Assembly: GCA_011525015.1 (NCBI GenBank)
Contig: WTJC01000015.1
Location: 1 to 64,000, forward strand
Reading direction: 5' to 3'
DNA from: Flavobacteriales bacterium
Lineage (GTDB): Bacteria > Bacteroidota > Bacteroidia > Flavobacteriales > Flavobacteriaceae
Length of the DNA: 64,000 nt
Shown here: piece after piece, positions 38,892-48,562 of the stretch
Layout: each line of letters begins with the position of its first letter
Numbering within the stretch: the stretch's first letter is position 1
Notes under the pieces: model-generated
Seen by the model: only the letters and a program-made list of their open reading frames with translations
What the model was told of the DNA's origin: nothing
Databases searched by the model: none
Translations under genes and position numbers: made by a program

Positions 38892-41272
38892 AAGCTTATA
38901 TTATATGAAACCGAGGGTATGATTCCGAAAACTGAGGTTTGTATGGCTTCATTTGCACTGGTTTCTACATTTCGTCTAAATCCGATTGAAAATGCGTTCA
39001 TGCGATTATAGACATTGTAAATTGAAAATCTCCAAAAGCGGTCGATATCATTTTTGTTTTTCTTTCTTTTGAGCTCAAGACCGAAATCCAATCGATGATA
39101 TGCAGGTAAACGATCTTGGTTACGTCCGCCAAAAACGGGTATGGTCAGGTTTTGAAAGCTGAACTTGGCGTTAGGAAAATTTGAAGGTAGACCTGATCTC
39201 AGTACAAAATTTCCTGAAAGATTGATGCGTTCTGAGAGTTTGTATTGACCTGAGATTTCTAATTCATGTCGTCTATCATATGGAGTAGGGTACCACTCTC
39301 CATTATTGATTCCTTTTTCAATTTCTGCACCTTCTGTTGTCCCTTTGTCTCTTCCTGTAGTTAATTGCTCTGATTTCGACAAGGTATAGCCAATCCACCC
39401 ATTAAAACGTTCATTTGCTCTTCGTTTTTCTAATAACAATTCTACACCATAGGCCCTGGAAATACCTGAAAGAATAATTCGTTCAACCGCATCATTTGCA
39501 ATAAGCTCAGCCCCGTCTATATAGTCTATTCGATTATCTACGGTTTTATAGTAGGTTTCAACACTGAAGTCAAGAGCTTTTTTGAAGGCTTTATTGTTGT
39601 ACCCAAAGGCGTATTGTATCCCAATCTGTGGATCGATAAAAGGACCAGATGGGGCCCATACATCAAGAGGTGTAGGTGCATTAGCATTGCTCAAAAGATG
39701 CAGGTATTGCACGATACGGGTTGCACTTGCCTTTAAAGAGCTGTTTTCAGAAGTTTTTATAGAAACTCCAAGTCTAGGTTCTAAATTGTAGAATTTTTTT
39801 AATGAGCCTTCCCCTTTTTGATTTAGGGTATCAATGGCCTCTGCTTCTATATAACGACGAAAATTACTGTCGTATAATAAAGGTTCATCATTGTCATAAA
39901 CAAACCAAGCGTTTTGTTTTTTTCGATCGAAATAACTGAATCTAAGTCCGTAATTCGCTTTAATGGTGTTGGAAATCGTATGCTCCACAGCCATATAGGC
40001 AGCAGATTCAGAGGCGTATTTCTTCGCTAATTGATTTTCTACGATTTGAGAATCACTGCGGTTTGGTCGGATGCTACCAGGATCAAACACATATTCATTA
40101 TGCGAAACACCAATGTTCATTTTGGCATTTTCGCTTAGAAAAAATTCTTCATCGTACTGAACAGAAAAGGTGTTAACACCAGAATCCCATTTAAATCCAA
40201 CGAAATCCAATTCTAAGTCATAGTACAAGTTAGATTGATAGAGATTTAACCGTGTTTTTTTACCCTTGTCATTTTCATGGTCCCACTGCAAACCAATGAG
40301 TTGATTTCCATAGGCATTGATGAAACTATTGCTGATATTAAAATAGTCTCTACCGTAGTAGGAGGATATAGATAAACGATTATTGTCATTTATTTTGGTT
40401 TCTATTTTGGCGTTAAAATCGTAGAAATACGCTTTATTTTCAATGTCGAGTAAGGGCAGAAACCAGTGCGCATAAGAACTACGAGCTCCTAATAATAATG
40501 AGGTTTTGTCTGAGACTAAAGGAGTTTCTAAAACCGCATTAGAGGCCAATATCCCAATACCTGCTCTAAAGCGCGTATCTGATTTGTCAGGACTTTTTTG
40601 CTTTACATCCAATACTGATGAAATTCTACCGCCGTAATTTGCAGGAATACCTCCTTTAAAAAGCTTGACTTCGTCTATAATTTCAGTATTAAATATGGAG
40701 AAAAGGCCAAAGAGGTGAGAGGCATAAAAAATTGGAACCTTGTCAATTAATATTAAATTTTGATCTGCAGCTCCGCCTCTTACGTTGAAACCTCCAGTGG
40801 ATTCTCCTGCATCTGTAATTCCAGGTAATAGAATTAAAGACTGAATGAGATCAGATTCCCCTAGAACAGCAGGTGTTCTCTTTATAATTCCGTAATCTAT
40901 GGTTTCCACGCTCATCTGTGGATCGAAAAGCTCAAGATTACCTTCAACTACGACCTCGTCTAAGGTTTCTATTTGTTCGTTTAAGGTAAAGTTCAGGCTC
41001 AAATCTTGGTTGAGATTGATTTTTTGATTGAGATTTTCATATCCTAAGGATTCAATGATCAGCTCGTATCTTCCTTTAGGGGCCTCGATGAATGTTTTGC
41101 CATTTTCATCGGTGTATCCTCCAATCTTTAGTTCTTTGAAATAAACACTTACCCCTAGAATAGGTTTGCTTGTCTGGTCAACAATACTGACATCAAGTCG
41201 AAGCTTTGATTCTTGAGCTTGAATAACCCCAATGAATAGCAAACAAATTCCTATGAAAAGACGCTTTTTCAT
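38888..41272 (-). CDS. TonB-dependent receptor with CarboxypepD-like N-terminal domain
   Basis: Signal peptide; plug GGFNVRGGAADQNLILIDKVPIFYASHLFGLFSIFN; beta-barrel C-terminus ending SYNISF. Confidence 0.93.
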   Translation of the reverse strand: MKKRLFIGICLLFIGVIQAQESKLRLDVSIVDQTSKPILGVSVYFKELKIGGYTDENGKTFIEAPKGRYELIIESLGYENLNQKINLNQDLSLNFTLNEQIETLDEVVVEGNLELFDPQMSVETIDYGIIKRTPAVLGESDLIQSLILLPGITDAGESTGGFNVRGGAADQNLILIDKVPIFYASHLFGLFSIFNTEIIDEVKLFKGGIPANYGGRISSVLDVKQKSPDKSDTRFRAGIGILASNAVLETPLVSDKTSLLLGARSSYAHWFLPLLDIENKAYFYDFNAKIETKINDNNRLSISSYYGRDYFNISNSFINAYGNQLIGLQWDHENDKGKKTRLNLYQSNLYYDLELDFVGFKWDSGVNTFSVQYDEEFFLSENAKMNIGVSHNEYVFDPGSIRPNRSDSQIVENQLAKKYASESAAYMAVEHTISNTIKANYGLRFSYFDRKKQNAWFVYDNDEPLLYDSNFRRYIEAEAIDTLNQKGEGSLKKFYNLEPRLGVSIKTSENSSLKASATRIVQYLHLLSNANAPTPLDVWAPSGPFIDPQIGIQYAFGYNNKAFKKALDFSVETYYKTVDNRIDYIDGAELIANDAVERIILSGISRAYGVELLLEKRRANERFNGWIGYTLSKSEQLTTGRDKGTTEGAEIEKGINNGEWYPTPYDRRHELEISGQYKLSERINLSGNFVLRSGLPSNFPNAKFSFQNLTIPVFGGRNQDRLPAYHRLDFGLELKRKKNKNDIDRFWRFSIYNVYNRMNAFSIGFRRNVETSANEAIQTSVFGIIPSVSYNISF

Positions 41273-42078
41273 TCGTTGGTAAATTCTATGATTTCAGCAT
41301 CAAATTGACTGATTGAAAAATAGCCATAGACTTGTTGCTCTGGGTTGGTGTTATTTCGAATATTACCTGTTAATTCAGAAGGAGGAGTTCCAAAAGGATT
41401 TCCTCTTGAGTTTCCGTTATCTGAGGATTGATCAATGAGTTGGGTAAGATAGATAAAGAAATTCCTATCGATGCCAGTAATAGTAACTTCAAGTTCGGTT
41501 AAGTCCTTTTGCTCTAAGAAATAAGGAAATGCAACTTCTTGGTTTTCATAAAATTCGTCTTGTATTACAGCTAAGTTTCCAAAGGAAAAATCTGCCAAAT
41601 AAAAGTTTCTTTCTTTTGGCGGATCGGTCAAATTGACTACTAATAAGGTTTGTTCTTCGTCAAACAGACTCTCTCCGCTTATTTCGATATCCTTAATAGA
41701 GGCCGTCGGAATATAGGTAGAGGTAGAGCTGTAAGTTTCACCTTGGTAGGTAATCTGGAGTTCATAAGCTTTATCTACTTCAAATACCGGGAAACCTATA
41801 TCATAAACTCCTGTAGTCGATTGGCTAATTTCGTAGGAGGTGTTTTGTTCTAAATCTACAATGCGAACTGTAGCACTGCCGACATATTCTATCTGGGTAT
41901 CATAAAAACCATTTGTTTTGGATAGTATTATACCGCTCGCAACGTCTGCATTATCTTTTGAAATCTTTATAAATCCGTCAACAACTAGGGCGGGATTGGT
42001 GTTCGGAAGATCGATTTCTACAACCTCTTCGCAAGCCAGAACTAGAATTAAGACGAATATATATTTTAAAGATTTCAT
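41269..42078 (-). CDS. DUF4249 family lipoprotein paired with the TonB-dependent receptor
   Basis: Lipobox LVLAC; CEEVVEIDLPNTNPALVVDGFI; 4-nt overlap with downstream receptor. Confidence 0.85.
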   Translation of the reverse strand: MKSLKYIFVLILVLACEEVVEIDLPNTNPALVVDGFIKISKDNADVASGIILSKTNGFYDTQIEYVGSATVRIVDLEQNTSYEISQSTTGVYDIGFPVFEVDKAYELQITYQGETYSSTSTYIPTASIKDIEISGESLFDEEQTLLVVNLTDPPKERNFYLADFSFGNLAVIQDEFYENQEVAFPYFLEQKDLTELEVTITGIDRNFFIYLTQLIDQSSDNGNSRGNPFGTPPSELTGNIRNNTNPEQQVYGYFSISQFDAEIIEFTNE

Positions 42079-42081
42079 GAA

Positions 42082-44304
42082 TTACATATGGTCAATGATC
42101 TCATTAAACAGTGAACTTGGTCTCATCAAATCTCTTGTTTTATCATTGATAGGCCAATAATAACCGTCAATAGAACAATTCTGTCCTTGTGCGGCGTTAA
42201 TTTCACTGATGATTTGTGATTCGTTTTGAGATAACTTATCAAATACTGTCTTAAATTCCGTACTCAAGCTCTCATCTTTATCTTGTGTGGCTAAGGCTTC
42301 TGCCCAAAATAAGGCCAAATAAAAGTGCGAACCTCTATTGTCGAGTTCTCCAACATTTCGCTGCGGACTCTTGTTGTTTTCAAGCAACTTCTCTATGGCT
42401 TTGCCTAAAGACTCAGACAAGACTCCAAGTCTGTGGTCATCATTTTTCTGGGCTTCGTGTTCAAGAGCAACTTCAAGCGCTAAAAATTCTCCTAAAGAAT
42501 CCCAGCGCAGATGGCCTTCGTGTAAAAATTGTTCTACGTGCTTAGGGGCAGATCCACCAGCTCCAGTTTCAAATAGTCCACCGCCATTCATAAGAGGAAC
42601 GATAGATAACATTTTGGCTGAGGTTCCGAGTTCTAAAATCGGAAACAAATCGGTTAAATAATCTCTCAACACATTTCCGGTAACTGAAATTGTGTTTTCT
42701 CCTTTTCTCAATCGCTCAAGAGTGAAGGCTGTCGCTTGCATTGGAGACATGATTTGAATGTCCATAGGTGCGGCTTCAATTTCATTGCTGTAGTTCGAGA
42801 TTTTTTTGATGAGTTCTCGGTCGTGGGCTCTTTTTTCGTCTAACCAAAAAACGGCAGGAGTTTCACTTAAAGTCGATCTTTTAATGGCGAGTTCTATCCA
42901 GTTTTTGATTGGTGCATCTTTTACTTGACACATTCTCCAAATATCACCTTGCTCCACTTGATGTGAAATTAAAACTTCTCCCGATTGATTGTTGACTACT
43001 TGAACCTCACCGTCCTCAGGGATTTCAAAGGTTTTGTCATGAGATCCGTATTCTTCAGCTTTTTGTGCCATCAAGCCAATGTTTGGAACGGTTCCCATGG
43101 TTTGAGGGTCAAAAGCTCCGTGTTTCTTACAAAAGTCAATAGTGGCCTGATAAATTCCGGCGTAGCTGCTATCTGGGATTACGGCAATGGTGTCTTTTTC
43201 ATTTCCTTCTTTGTCCCACATTTTTCCAGAATTTCTAATCATTGCAGGCATTGATGCATCAATAATAATATCTGAAGGAACATGGAAGTTTGTAATGCCT
43301 TTATCTGAATTGACCATCGCTAAATCTGCTTGACTTTCTAGCGTCTTTTGGATGTCTTCTAAAATACTGGCCTTAGTTTGTACGTCTTGTATGGTTTCAA
43401 TGCGATTGAGCATAGCATTGAGACCCTCATTAGGATTTAATCCGATATTGTCAAATTCTTCTTTGTATTTGTCAAATACCTCATTGAAATAAACATAGAT
43501 GGCATGACCAAAAATAATGGGGTCAGAAACCTTCATCATAGTCGCTTTCATGTGAAGAGAAAGCAAAACATCAGAGGCTTTGGCTTCTTGAAATGCTTCT
43601 TTAAAGAATGCCAATAATGCACCTTTTCGCATGACTGTAGCGTCTACGATTTCTCCTTTTTGAAGGCCAATGGCATCTTTGAGGATAATTTCTTTATTTC
43701 TTGAAGATTTAAGGACGATTTTAATGGAGGTCTCTTTTGTTGTGGTAACCGATTTTTCATTAGAGCGAAAATCGTTTTGTCCCATGGTTAAAACCTTTGT
43801 TTTTGAATCTCTGCTCCATGCACCCATAGTGTGCGGATGTTTTTTGGCGAAATTTTTGACTGCTTTTGGTGCTCTTCGGTCTGAATTTCCCTCTCTTAAC
43901 ACTGGATTAACTGCACTTCCTTTAATCTTATCGTATATGGATTTGATTTCTTTTTGCTCGCCGGTCAATGGTTGGTCTGGATAATCTGGTAGTTGATATC
44001 CTTTGGATTGAAGTTCCTTTATCGCTGCTTTTAATTGAGGGATAGAGGCACTAATATTCGGTAGTTTAATGATATTGGCCTCTGGTGTTTTAGCAATTTG
44101 TCCAAGCTGATCTAATGCGTTTTCAATTTGTTGGTGTGGTTTGAGAAAAGAAGAGAAGGAGGCTAAAATTCGACCTGCCAATGAGATGTCTTTTAATTCA
44201 AAGCTTACTCCTGAAGATGCTGTAAATGATTTGATGATCGGCAATAGAGATTGTGTCGCCAATGCTGGTGCTTCGTCAGTTTTAGTATAGAATATTTTTG
44301 TCAT
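42082..44304 (-). CDS. icd: NADP-dependent isocitrate dehydrogenase, monomeric type
   Basis: [79 protein letters not shown] 44304 preferred over track start 44349. Confidence 0.95.
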   Translation of the reverse strand: MTKIFYTKTDEAPALATQSLLPIIKSFTASSGVSFELKDISLAGRILASFSSFLKPHQQIENALDQLGQIAKTPEANIIKLPNISASIPQLKAAIKELQSKGYQLPDYPDQPLTGEQKEIKSIYDKIKGSAVNPVLREGNSDRRAPKAVKNFAKKHPHTMGAWSRDSKTKVLTMGQNDFRSNEKSVTTTKETSIKIVLKSSRNKEIILKDAIGLQKGEIVDATVMRKGALLAFFKEAFQEAKASDVLLSLHMKATMMKVSDPIIFGHAIYVYFNEVFDKYKEEFDNIGLNPNEGLNAMLNRIETIQDVQTKASILEDIQKTLESQADLAMVNSDKGITNFHVPSDIIIDASMPAMIRNSGKMWDKEGNEKDTIAVIPDSSYAGIYQATIDFCKKHGAFDPQTMGTVPNIGLMAQKAEEYGSHDKTFEIPEDGEVQVVNNQSGEVLISHQVEQGDIWRMCQVKDAPIKNWIELAIKRSTLSETPAVFWLDEKRAHDRELIKKISNYSNEIEAAPMDIQIMSPMQATAFTLERLRKGENTISVTGNVLRDYLTDLFPILELGTSAKMLSIVPLMNGGGLFETGAGGSAPKHVEQFLHEGHLRWDSLGEFLALEVALEHEAQKNDDHRLGVLSESLGKAIEKLLENNKSPQRNVGELDNRGSHFYLALFWAEALATQDKDESLSTEFKTVFDKLSQNESQIISEINAAQGQNCSIDGYYWPINDKTRDLMRPSSLFNEIIDHM

Positions 44305-44346
44305 TTGTTGTTGAATTATATTGGAATAAATTGTTTTTCGGCTGTG

Positions 44347-44354
44347 CAAAGATA
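44347..44354 (-). promoter_or_regulatory. Candidate -7 element TATCTTTG for icd
   Basis: CAAAGATA on + strand, just downstream of the rplS terminator on the minus strand. Confidence 0.5.
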
Positions 44355-44359
44355 CAACT

Positions 44360-44399
44360 CAAAAAAAAGCCTTGAAATGAAAAATACACTTCAAGGCTT
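44360..44399 (-). terminator. Rho-independent terminator after rplS
   Basis: Minus strand AAGCCTTGAA...TTCAAGGCTT stem followed by T run. Confidence 0.85.
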
Positions 44400-44423
44400 T
44401 GGTTTATGTTTTGAAAAAAGAGT

Positions 44424-44774
44424 TTAACCTCGCACTTCTTTAATACGTGCTTTTTTACCGGTCAATCCTCTGAAGTAGAAAATTCTCGATCTTCTAACTT
44501 TTCCTTTCTTGTTGATTTCAATTTTTTGAAGTGCTGGCATGTTTAATGGGAATATACGTTCCACTCCCACAGTACCCGACATTTTACGAATTGTAAATGT
44601 CTGTGTAGATCCGCTTCCTCTTTTTTGAATGACGACACCTTTAAAAAACTGAGTTCTTGTTTTATCACCTTCCTTGATTTCGTAGTAAACCGTGATGGTA
44701 TCTCCAGAATTGAATTCAGGGAAATCTTTCTTTTCAACGTATTGATCTTCTACGTACTTAATAAGAGCGTCCAT
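44424..44774 (-). CDS. rplS: 50S ribosomal protein L19
   Basis: FNSGDTITVYYEIKEGDKTRTQFFKGVVIQKRGSGSTQTFTIRKMSGTVGVERIFPLNMPALQKIEI. Confidence 0.97.
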   Translation of the reverse strand: MDALIKYVEDQYVEKKDFPEFNSGDTITVYYEIKEGDKTRTQFFKGVVIQKRGSGSTQTFTIRKMSGTVGVERIFPLNMPALQKIEINKKGKVRRSRIFYFRGLTGKKARIKEVRG

Positions 44775-44794
44775 GCTTTAATTTTTATTGACCG

Positions 44795-44824
44795 CAAAAG
44801 TAGTTTTTTATTTTGAATTGGCAA
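44795..44824 (-). promoter_or_regulatory. Bacteroidota-type promoter for rplS (TTG-N19-TACTTTTG)
   Basis: CAA at 44822-44824, 19-nt spacer, CAAAAGTA at 44795-44802 on + strand. Confidence 0.7.
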
Positions 44825-44843
44825 TATCAAAATTCTCAAAAAA

Positions 44844-45524
44844 TTATTCTTCTTTGAGTAAATCAGGCCTTCTGTTCTTGGTGATTTCCATGGATTTTTG
44901 ATCTCTCCACTTTTCAATTTCCTTAAAATTACCACTCAATAAAACCTTTGGAACTTCAAGTCCTTTAAAATTTGAAGGCCTCGTATAAACTGGAGGTGCT
45001 AAAAGTTTGTTCTGAAAAGAGTCTTCAAGGGCTGAAGTTGCATTATTCAGTACACCGGGAATCAATCTTATTATACTATCAGCCAATATACAGGCAGCAA
45101 TTTCTCCGCCAGAAAGCACGTAATCTCCAACTGAAACTTCTTTTGTGACCCATAAATCTCTAATTCTTTGATCAATGCCTTTGTAGTGTCCACAAATCAA
45201 GATTAGATTTTTTTGAAGGGATTGTCGATTTGCACTGGCCTGATTCCAAGCTTCTCCATCAGGTGTTAAGTAAATGACATCGTCATAGGTTCTATTCTTG
45301 TGCAATTCAGTTAGTAGTTGATCTAAGGGTTCTGCCATCAAAACCATTCCAGCTCCTCCGCCAAACTGGTAATCGTCAATTTGCCTGTAATTTCCCAAGC
45401 CGTATTCACGCAAATCATGAATATGTATTTCCGCTAGATTTGCTTTTAATGCTCTAGCGACTATTGAGGCTGAAAAAGGGCCTTGTAAAAGCTCTGGGGC
45501 TGCAGAAATGATGTCTATTCTCAT
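44844..45524 (-). CDS. trmD: tRNA (guanine37-N1)-methyltransferase
   Basis: MRIDIISAAPELLQGPF; YQFGGGAGMVL; LICGHYKGIDQRI; GDYVLSGGEIAA. Confidence 0.96.
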   Translation of the reverse strand: MRIDIISAAPELLQGPFSASIVARALKANLAEIHIHDLREYGLGNYRQIDDYQFGGGAGMVLMAEPLDQLLTELHKNRTYDDVIYLTPDGEAWNQASANRQSLQKNLILICGHYKGIDQRIRDLWVTKEVSVGDYVLSGGEIAACILADSIIRLIPGVLNNATSALEDSFQNKLLAPPVYTRPSNFKGLEVPKVLLSGNFKEIEKWRDQKSMEITKNRRPDLLKEE

Positions 45525-45533
45525 GGTGTTCTT

Positions 45534-45977
45534 TTATGGGGCTGTCCAACTGTAAAAATTAGTGTCTTCAATTAAGCTGAATCCTGATTTTTTATAGAGC
45601 TCGTTGGCTCTGTTTAAATTTGAAGTCTCAAGTTGCAGCCCTGCGATATTGTCACTTATACAAATCGATTTGGCTTCATTAATCAGTGCTGAGCCGACAC
45701 CATTGTTTCGGTAGTTTTGATGGACAAAAAGGTCATTTAAAATATAAATGGGTTGTAATCGAACTGAACTAAAGCAGGGGTAGAGCTGCATAAAACCTAC
45801 AGCCGTATCTTGGCGAAAAGCAAGGCGAATTAAGGAGTCTTGAAACTTTAAACGCTCTAAGAGAAAATCCTTGGCCTTTTCAAGCTCATTTTTTTGACCG
45901 TAAAAAATTCGATATTGATTAAACAATTCAGACATCTGGTCAATTAGCCCCAAACTTCCCTGTCTGATTTCAATCAT
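45534..45977 (-). CDS. GNAT family N-acetyltransferase
   Basis: YILNDLFVHQNYRNNGVGSALINEAKSI; LQLETSNLNRANELYKKSGF. Confidence 0.88.
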   Translation of the reverse strand: MIEIRQGSLGLIDQMSELFNQYRIFYGQKNELEKAKDFLLERLKFQDSLIRLAFRQDTAVGFMQLYPCFSSVRLQPIYILNDLFVHQNYRNNGVGSALINEAKSICISDNIAGLQLETSNLNRANELYKKSGFSLIEDTNFYSWTAP

Positions 45978-46582
45978 GATTTCTTTTTGCGCTTTTCTTT
46001 GAATAATTGCTGAGTCAATTCTTTCTCTTTGTCAAGCGCCCATTTTTTATACTGTTCAAAGTCTACTTCGACTTGTTTTTTTGCATCCTGTAAACGTTGA
46101 AGTTGCTGCTGCTTGATGTTATTCGAATAAAAAACATAACAAATCATCAGGAAAATTGCAGCTAAGAGTCCATAACTGATGAAGGTTAAGGTTGATTTCG
46201 AGCTGTCTTGACCAAAAAAAGTAATTTGCTCAACTTGCTTGTTATCTATAGCATCTAACTGCTGGTGCAAAAGAGTAATACTGTCTTGCGCGATTTGAAG
46301 GTTTTGTTGTAATTCCTCTGTTTTTAGCGCTGATTGTTCTCCTAGGGCAAGGTTTGCCTTAATGCTAGAGGTTAAGGATTCAAACTCAGTACGTTTAAAA
46401 AAGAAAAACTCTTGTCCGTTTTCGTTGGTCCAACTGCTGCTCAGATTTGCCAAGCTATCTACAAGTGAAGTAGGTTGAGCATATAATGAGGAGGCCACTT
46501 GATTTGGCTGCGTATCGGATTGACTAAATACAGAAAAACTAATTAGGCCAAAAACTAATGATATGACTTGTTGTGTTTTCAA
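45974..46582 (-). CDS. Secreted/membrane coiled-coil protein, unknown function
   Basis: Signal peptide, coiled coil, TM STLTFISYGLLAAIFLMICYVFY, Lys-rich C-terminus; overlaps next gene by 4 nt. Confidence 0.65.
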   Translation of the reverse strand: MKTQQVISLVFGLISFSVFSQSDTQPNQVASSLYAQPTSLVDSLANLSSSWTNENGQEFFFFKRTEFESLTSSIKANLALGEQSALKTEELQQNLQIAQDSITLLHQQLDAIDNKQVEQITFFGQDSSKSTLTFISYGLLAAIFLMICYVFYSNNIKQQQLQRLQDAKKQVEVDFEQYKKWALDKEKELTQQLFKEKRKKKS

Positions 46583-46614
46583 AGTGATTGATTGAAGCGC
46601 TAAAATATTAAATC

Positions 46615-48012
46615 TTAGTCGAACAAGATGCGTTCTTTTTCACCGTTTTGGTCAATCAGCGTCAAGGCCGTGTAGTAATTTTTATTTCTTCTCAAGGCAT
46701 TACTCTGTTCTTCTGCGTCATTAATATCCTTTATTTCGTTGTCATTAATAGCGATAAGAAGCTTTCCTTCAAGACTGTAATTTCTATAGGATTGAGAAGC
46801 TGCAACAATTTTTACCCCTGTTTTTCTCTTGTAATTTTTTTGATCTTCTTCAGTCAAATCTTTGACTCTTAGGCCTAAGTTGCGCAAATCTACAGTCATG
46901 AGTTTACTCAATTCTACATCGAATTCGAGAAAATTTCCGTTTCTTTCCACAGCTACTTTTACTTTTTCCCCTGGTCTTTTCGAAGACAAATAACCAACAA
47001 GTGCGCTAAACTTCCCGATTTTTACACCATTGACCTTTTTGATAATATCACCTTCTTTAATTCCGGCTTTTTCAGCACCAGAATCTTCGGAAACATTTGC
47101 CACATAAACACCTTCTATTTGGTCTAGGCCAAGTTCGAGTGCTTCAGAACTGTTTTCATTCATAGTTGAAATACCCAGAATACCTTTCTGTACTTTTCCG
47201 TATTCCAAGAGGTCTTCTACTACTTTTTTTGCAATGTTTGAAGGCACTGCAAATGAATATCCTACATAACTGCCCGTTCTGGAGCTTATAGCGGTATTAA
47301 TTCCGATTAAATCACCATTAGTGTTTACTAATGCACCTCCACTGTTTCCAGGATTGATGGCAGCATCTGTTTGAATAAATGATTGAGGATTGCGCTCAGA
47401 CAGTGATCTGGCTTTGGCTGAAATAATTCCTGCGGTTACTGTAGATGTTAAATTAAATGGATTACCCACAGCTAAAACCCATTCGCCAATTTGGGCGGAA
47501 TCAGAATTACCAAAAGCCAAAAAAGGCAAGTCGTCTTCGGTTTCAACTTTAATCAACGCGATGTCAAATTCAGCGTCTGAACCTACTACACTGGCTTTAT
47601 AAGATTTTTTATTATTTAATGTTACGTTTAAGTTACTCGAGTTTTTAATCACGTGCGTGTTGGTAACTATATATCCGTCTGGAGAAATAATAACTCCAGA
47701 TCCAGTACCAGCCTCGAACTCATTTTGATATCCTCCATTTGAGGATCCGTACATAAAATCAAATAAGCTAAAACCTGATCGTTCTTGAAAGTTAGTAACG
47801 TGAACTACGGCATTGATTGTTTTTTCCGCAGCAATTGTAAAATCACTTACGGCATCTGTGGCGGGTTTTGTCAGGCTTACGTTCTGAAAAACAGGCTGGA
47901 CATTTTTTTCGACAACCGTAGTCGAGATTTCATTTTTTGAAAATTGAGCGTAAAGAAAAACAGCTAAAACAGCTGATGCGAGTGAGGTAATAAACAACGA
48001 TACTTTTTTCAT
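46615..48012 (-). CDS. Do family periplasmic serine endopeptidase (DegP/DegQ-like)
   Basis: GTGSGVIISPDGYIVTNTHVI; DFEFDIALIK-type Asp region; AAINPGNSGGALVN; PDZ-like C-terminal half. Confidence 0.93.
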   Translation of the reverse strand: MKKVSLFITSLASAVLAVFLYAQFSKNEISTTVVEKNVQPVFQNVSLTKPATDAVSDFTIAAEKTINAVVHVTNFQERSGFSLFDFMYGSSNGGYQNEFEAGTGSGVIISPDGYIVTNTHVIKNSSNLNVTLNNKKSYKASVVGSDAEFDIALIKVETEDDLPFLAFGNSDSAQIGEWVLAVGNPFNLTSTVTAGIISAKARSLSERNPQSFIQTDAAINPGNSGGALVNTNGDLIGINTAISSRTGSYVGYSFAVPSNIAKKVVEDLLEYGKVQKGILGISTMNENSSEALELGLDQIEGVYVANVSEDSGAEKAGIKEGDIIKKVNGVKIGKFSALVGYLSSKRPGEKVKVAVERNGNFLEFDVELSKLMTVDLRNLGLRVKDLTEEDQKNYKRKTGVKIVAASQSYRNYSLEGKLLIAINDNEIKDINDAEEQSNALRRNKNYYTALTLIDQNGEKERILFD

Positions 48013-48029
48013 TCCAATTAATTTTTACC

Positions 48030-48037
48030 CAAAATTA
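48030..48037 (-). promoter_or_regulatory. Candidate -7 element TAATTTTG for Do protease gene
   Basis: CAAAATTA on + strand 18 nt upstream of start codon. Confidence 0.4.
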
Positions 48038-48260
48038 AATTATTGCATTTTTTATTCTAAAGGTTTTAACGTCTATTTAACGCCTTATGCGGTCTAAAAA
48101 AACACTCTATAATAGACTCGATGAGTCATTGAAAACAACAACATAAGTGTTGACTTTATGTATTACGTATGTTTAATATCTGTATGTTAATACCCGTAAG
48201 TAGGTCATTTAGAGATACTAACTAGCTTTTTTGAGCGTTATTTAGACAAACAGCATAGAA

Positions 48261-48512
48261 ATGAAAAAAACCAGAGTCAATTTGTATTTAAACACCCAAG
48301 ATTATTTACAAATGAAACACTTGGCAGAAGATCAAGGTGAAAATGTATCTTTTTTTATAAGGCAGGCGATAAGAGATTTTCTTGTAAAGCATAAGGTGCG
48401 TTCAAAAGATGCTATATCTTACCAGGTTCAGACGCCAAAAATTGAAAAGAAAGCTTTTAAAAGTGCTGATACTTCTTTTAGTGCTTTAGATGAAGATCAA
48501 ATAAGACATTAA
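48261..48512 (+). CDS. Small ribbon-helix-helix-like protein (CopG/Arc type), no adjacent toxin
   Basis: KKTRVNLYLNTQDYLQMKHLAEDQGENVSFFIRQAIRDFLVKH fits beta-alpha-alpha RHH pattern. Confidence 0.55.
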   Translation: MKKTRVNLYLNTQDYLQMKHLAEDQGENVSFFIRQAIRDFLVKHKVRSKDAISYQVQTPKIEKKAFKSADTSFSALDEDQIRH

Positions 48513-48537
48513 TACCGATATTATCAATCGTTAGTCT

Positions 48538-48545
48538 TAATTTTG
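48538..48545 (+). promoter_or_regulatory. Candidate -7 element TAATTTTG upstream of dapF
   Basis: TAnnTTTG match 18 nt before dapF ATG; overlaps a 9-bp dyad. Confidence 0.45.
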
Positions 48546-48562
48546 ATTTCTCAAATCAAAAA

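Noticed and set aside
42285-42661. Overlapping plus-strand ORFs (86 and 107 aa) inside icd
   Set aside because: Antisense frames within a strongly conserved long gene; no recognisable domain.
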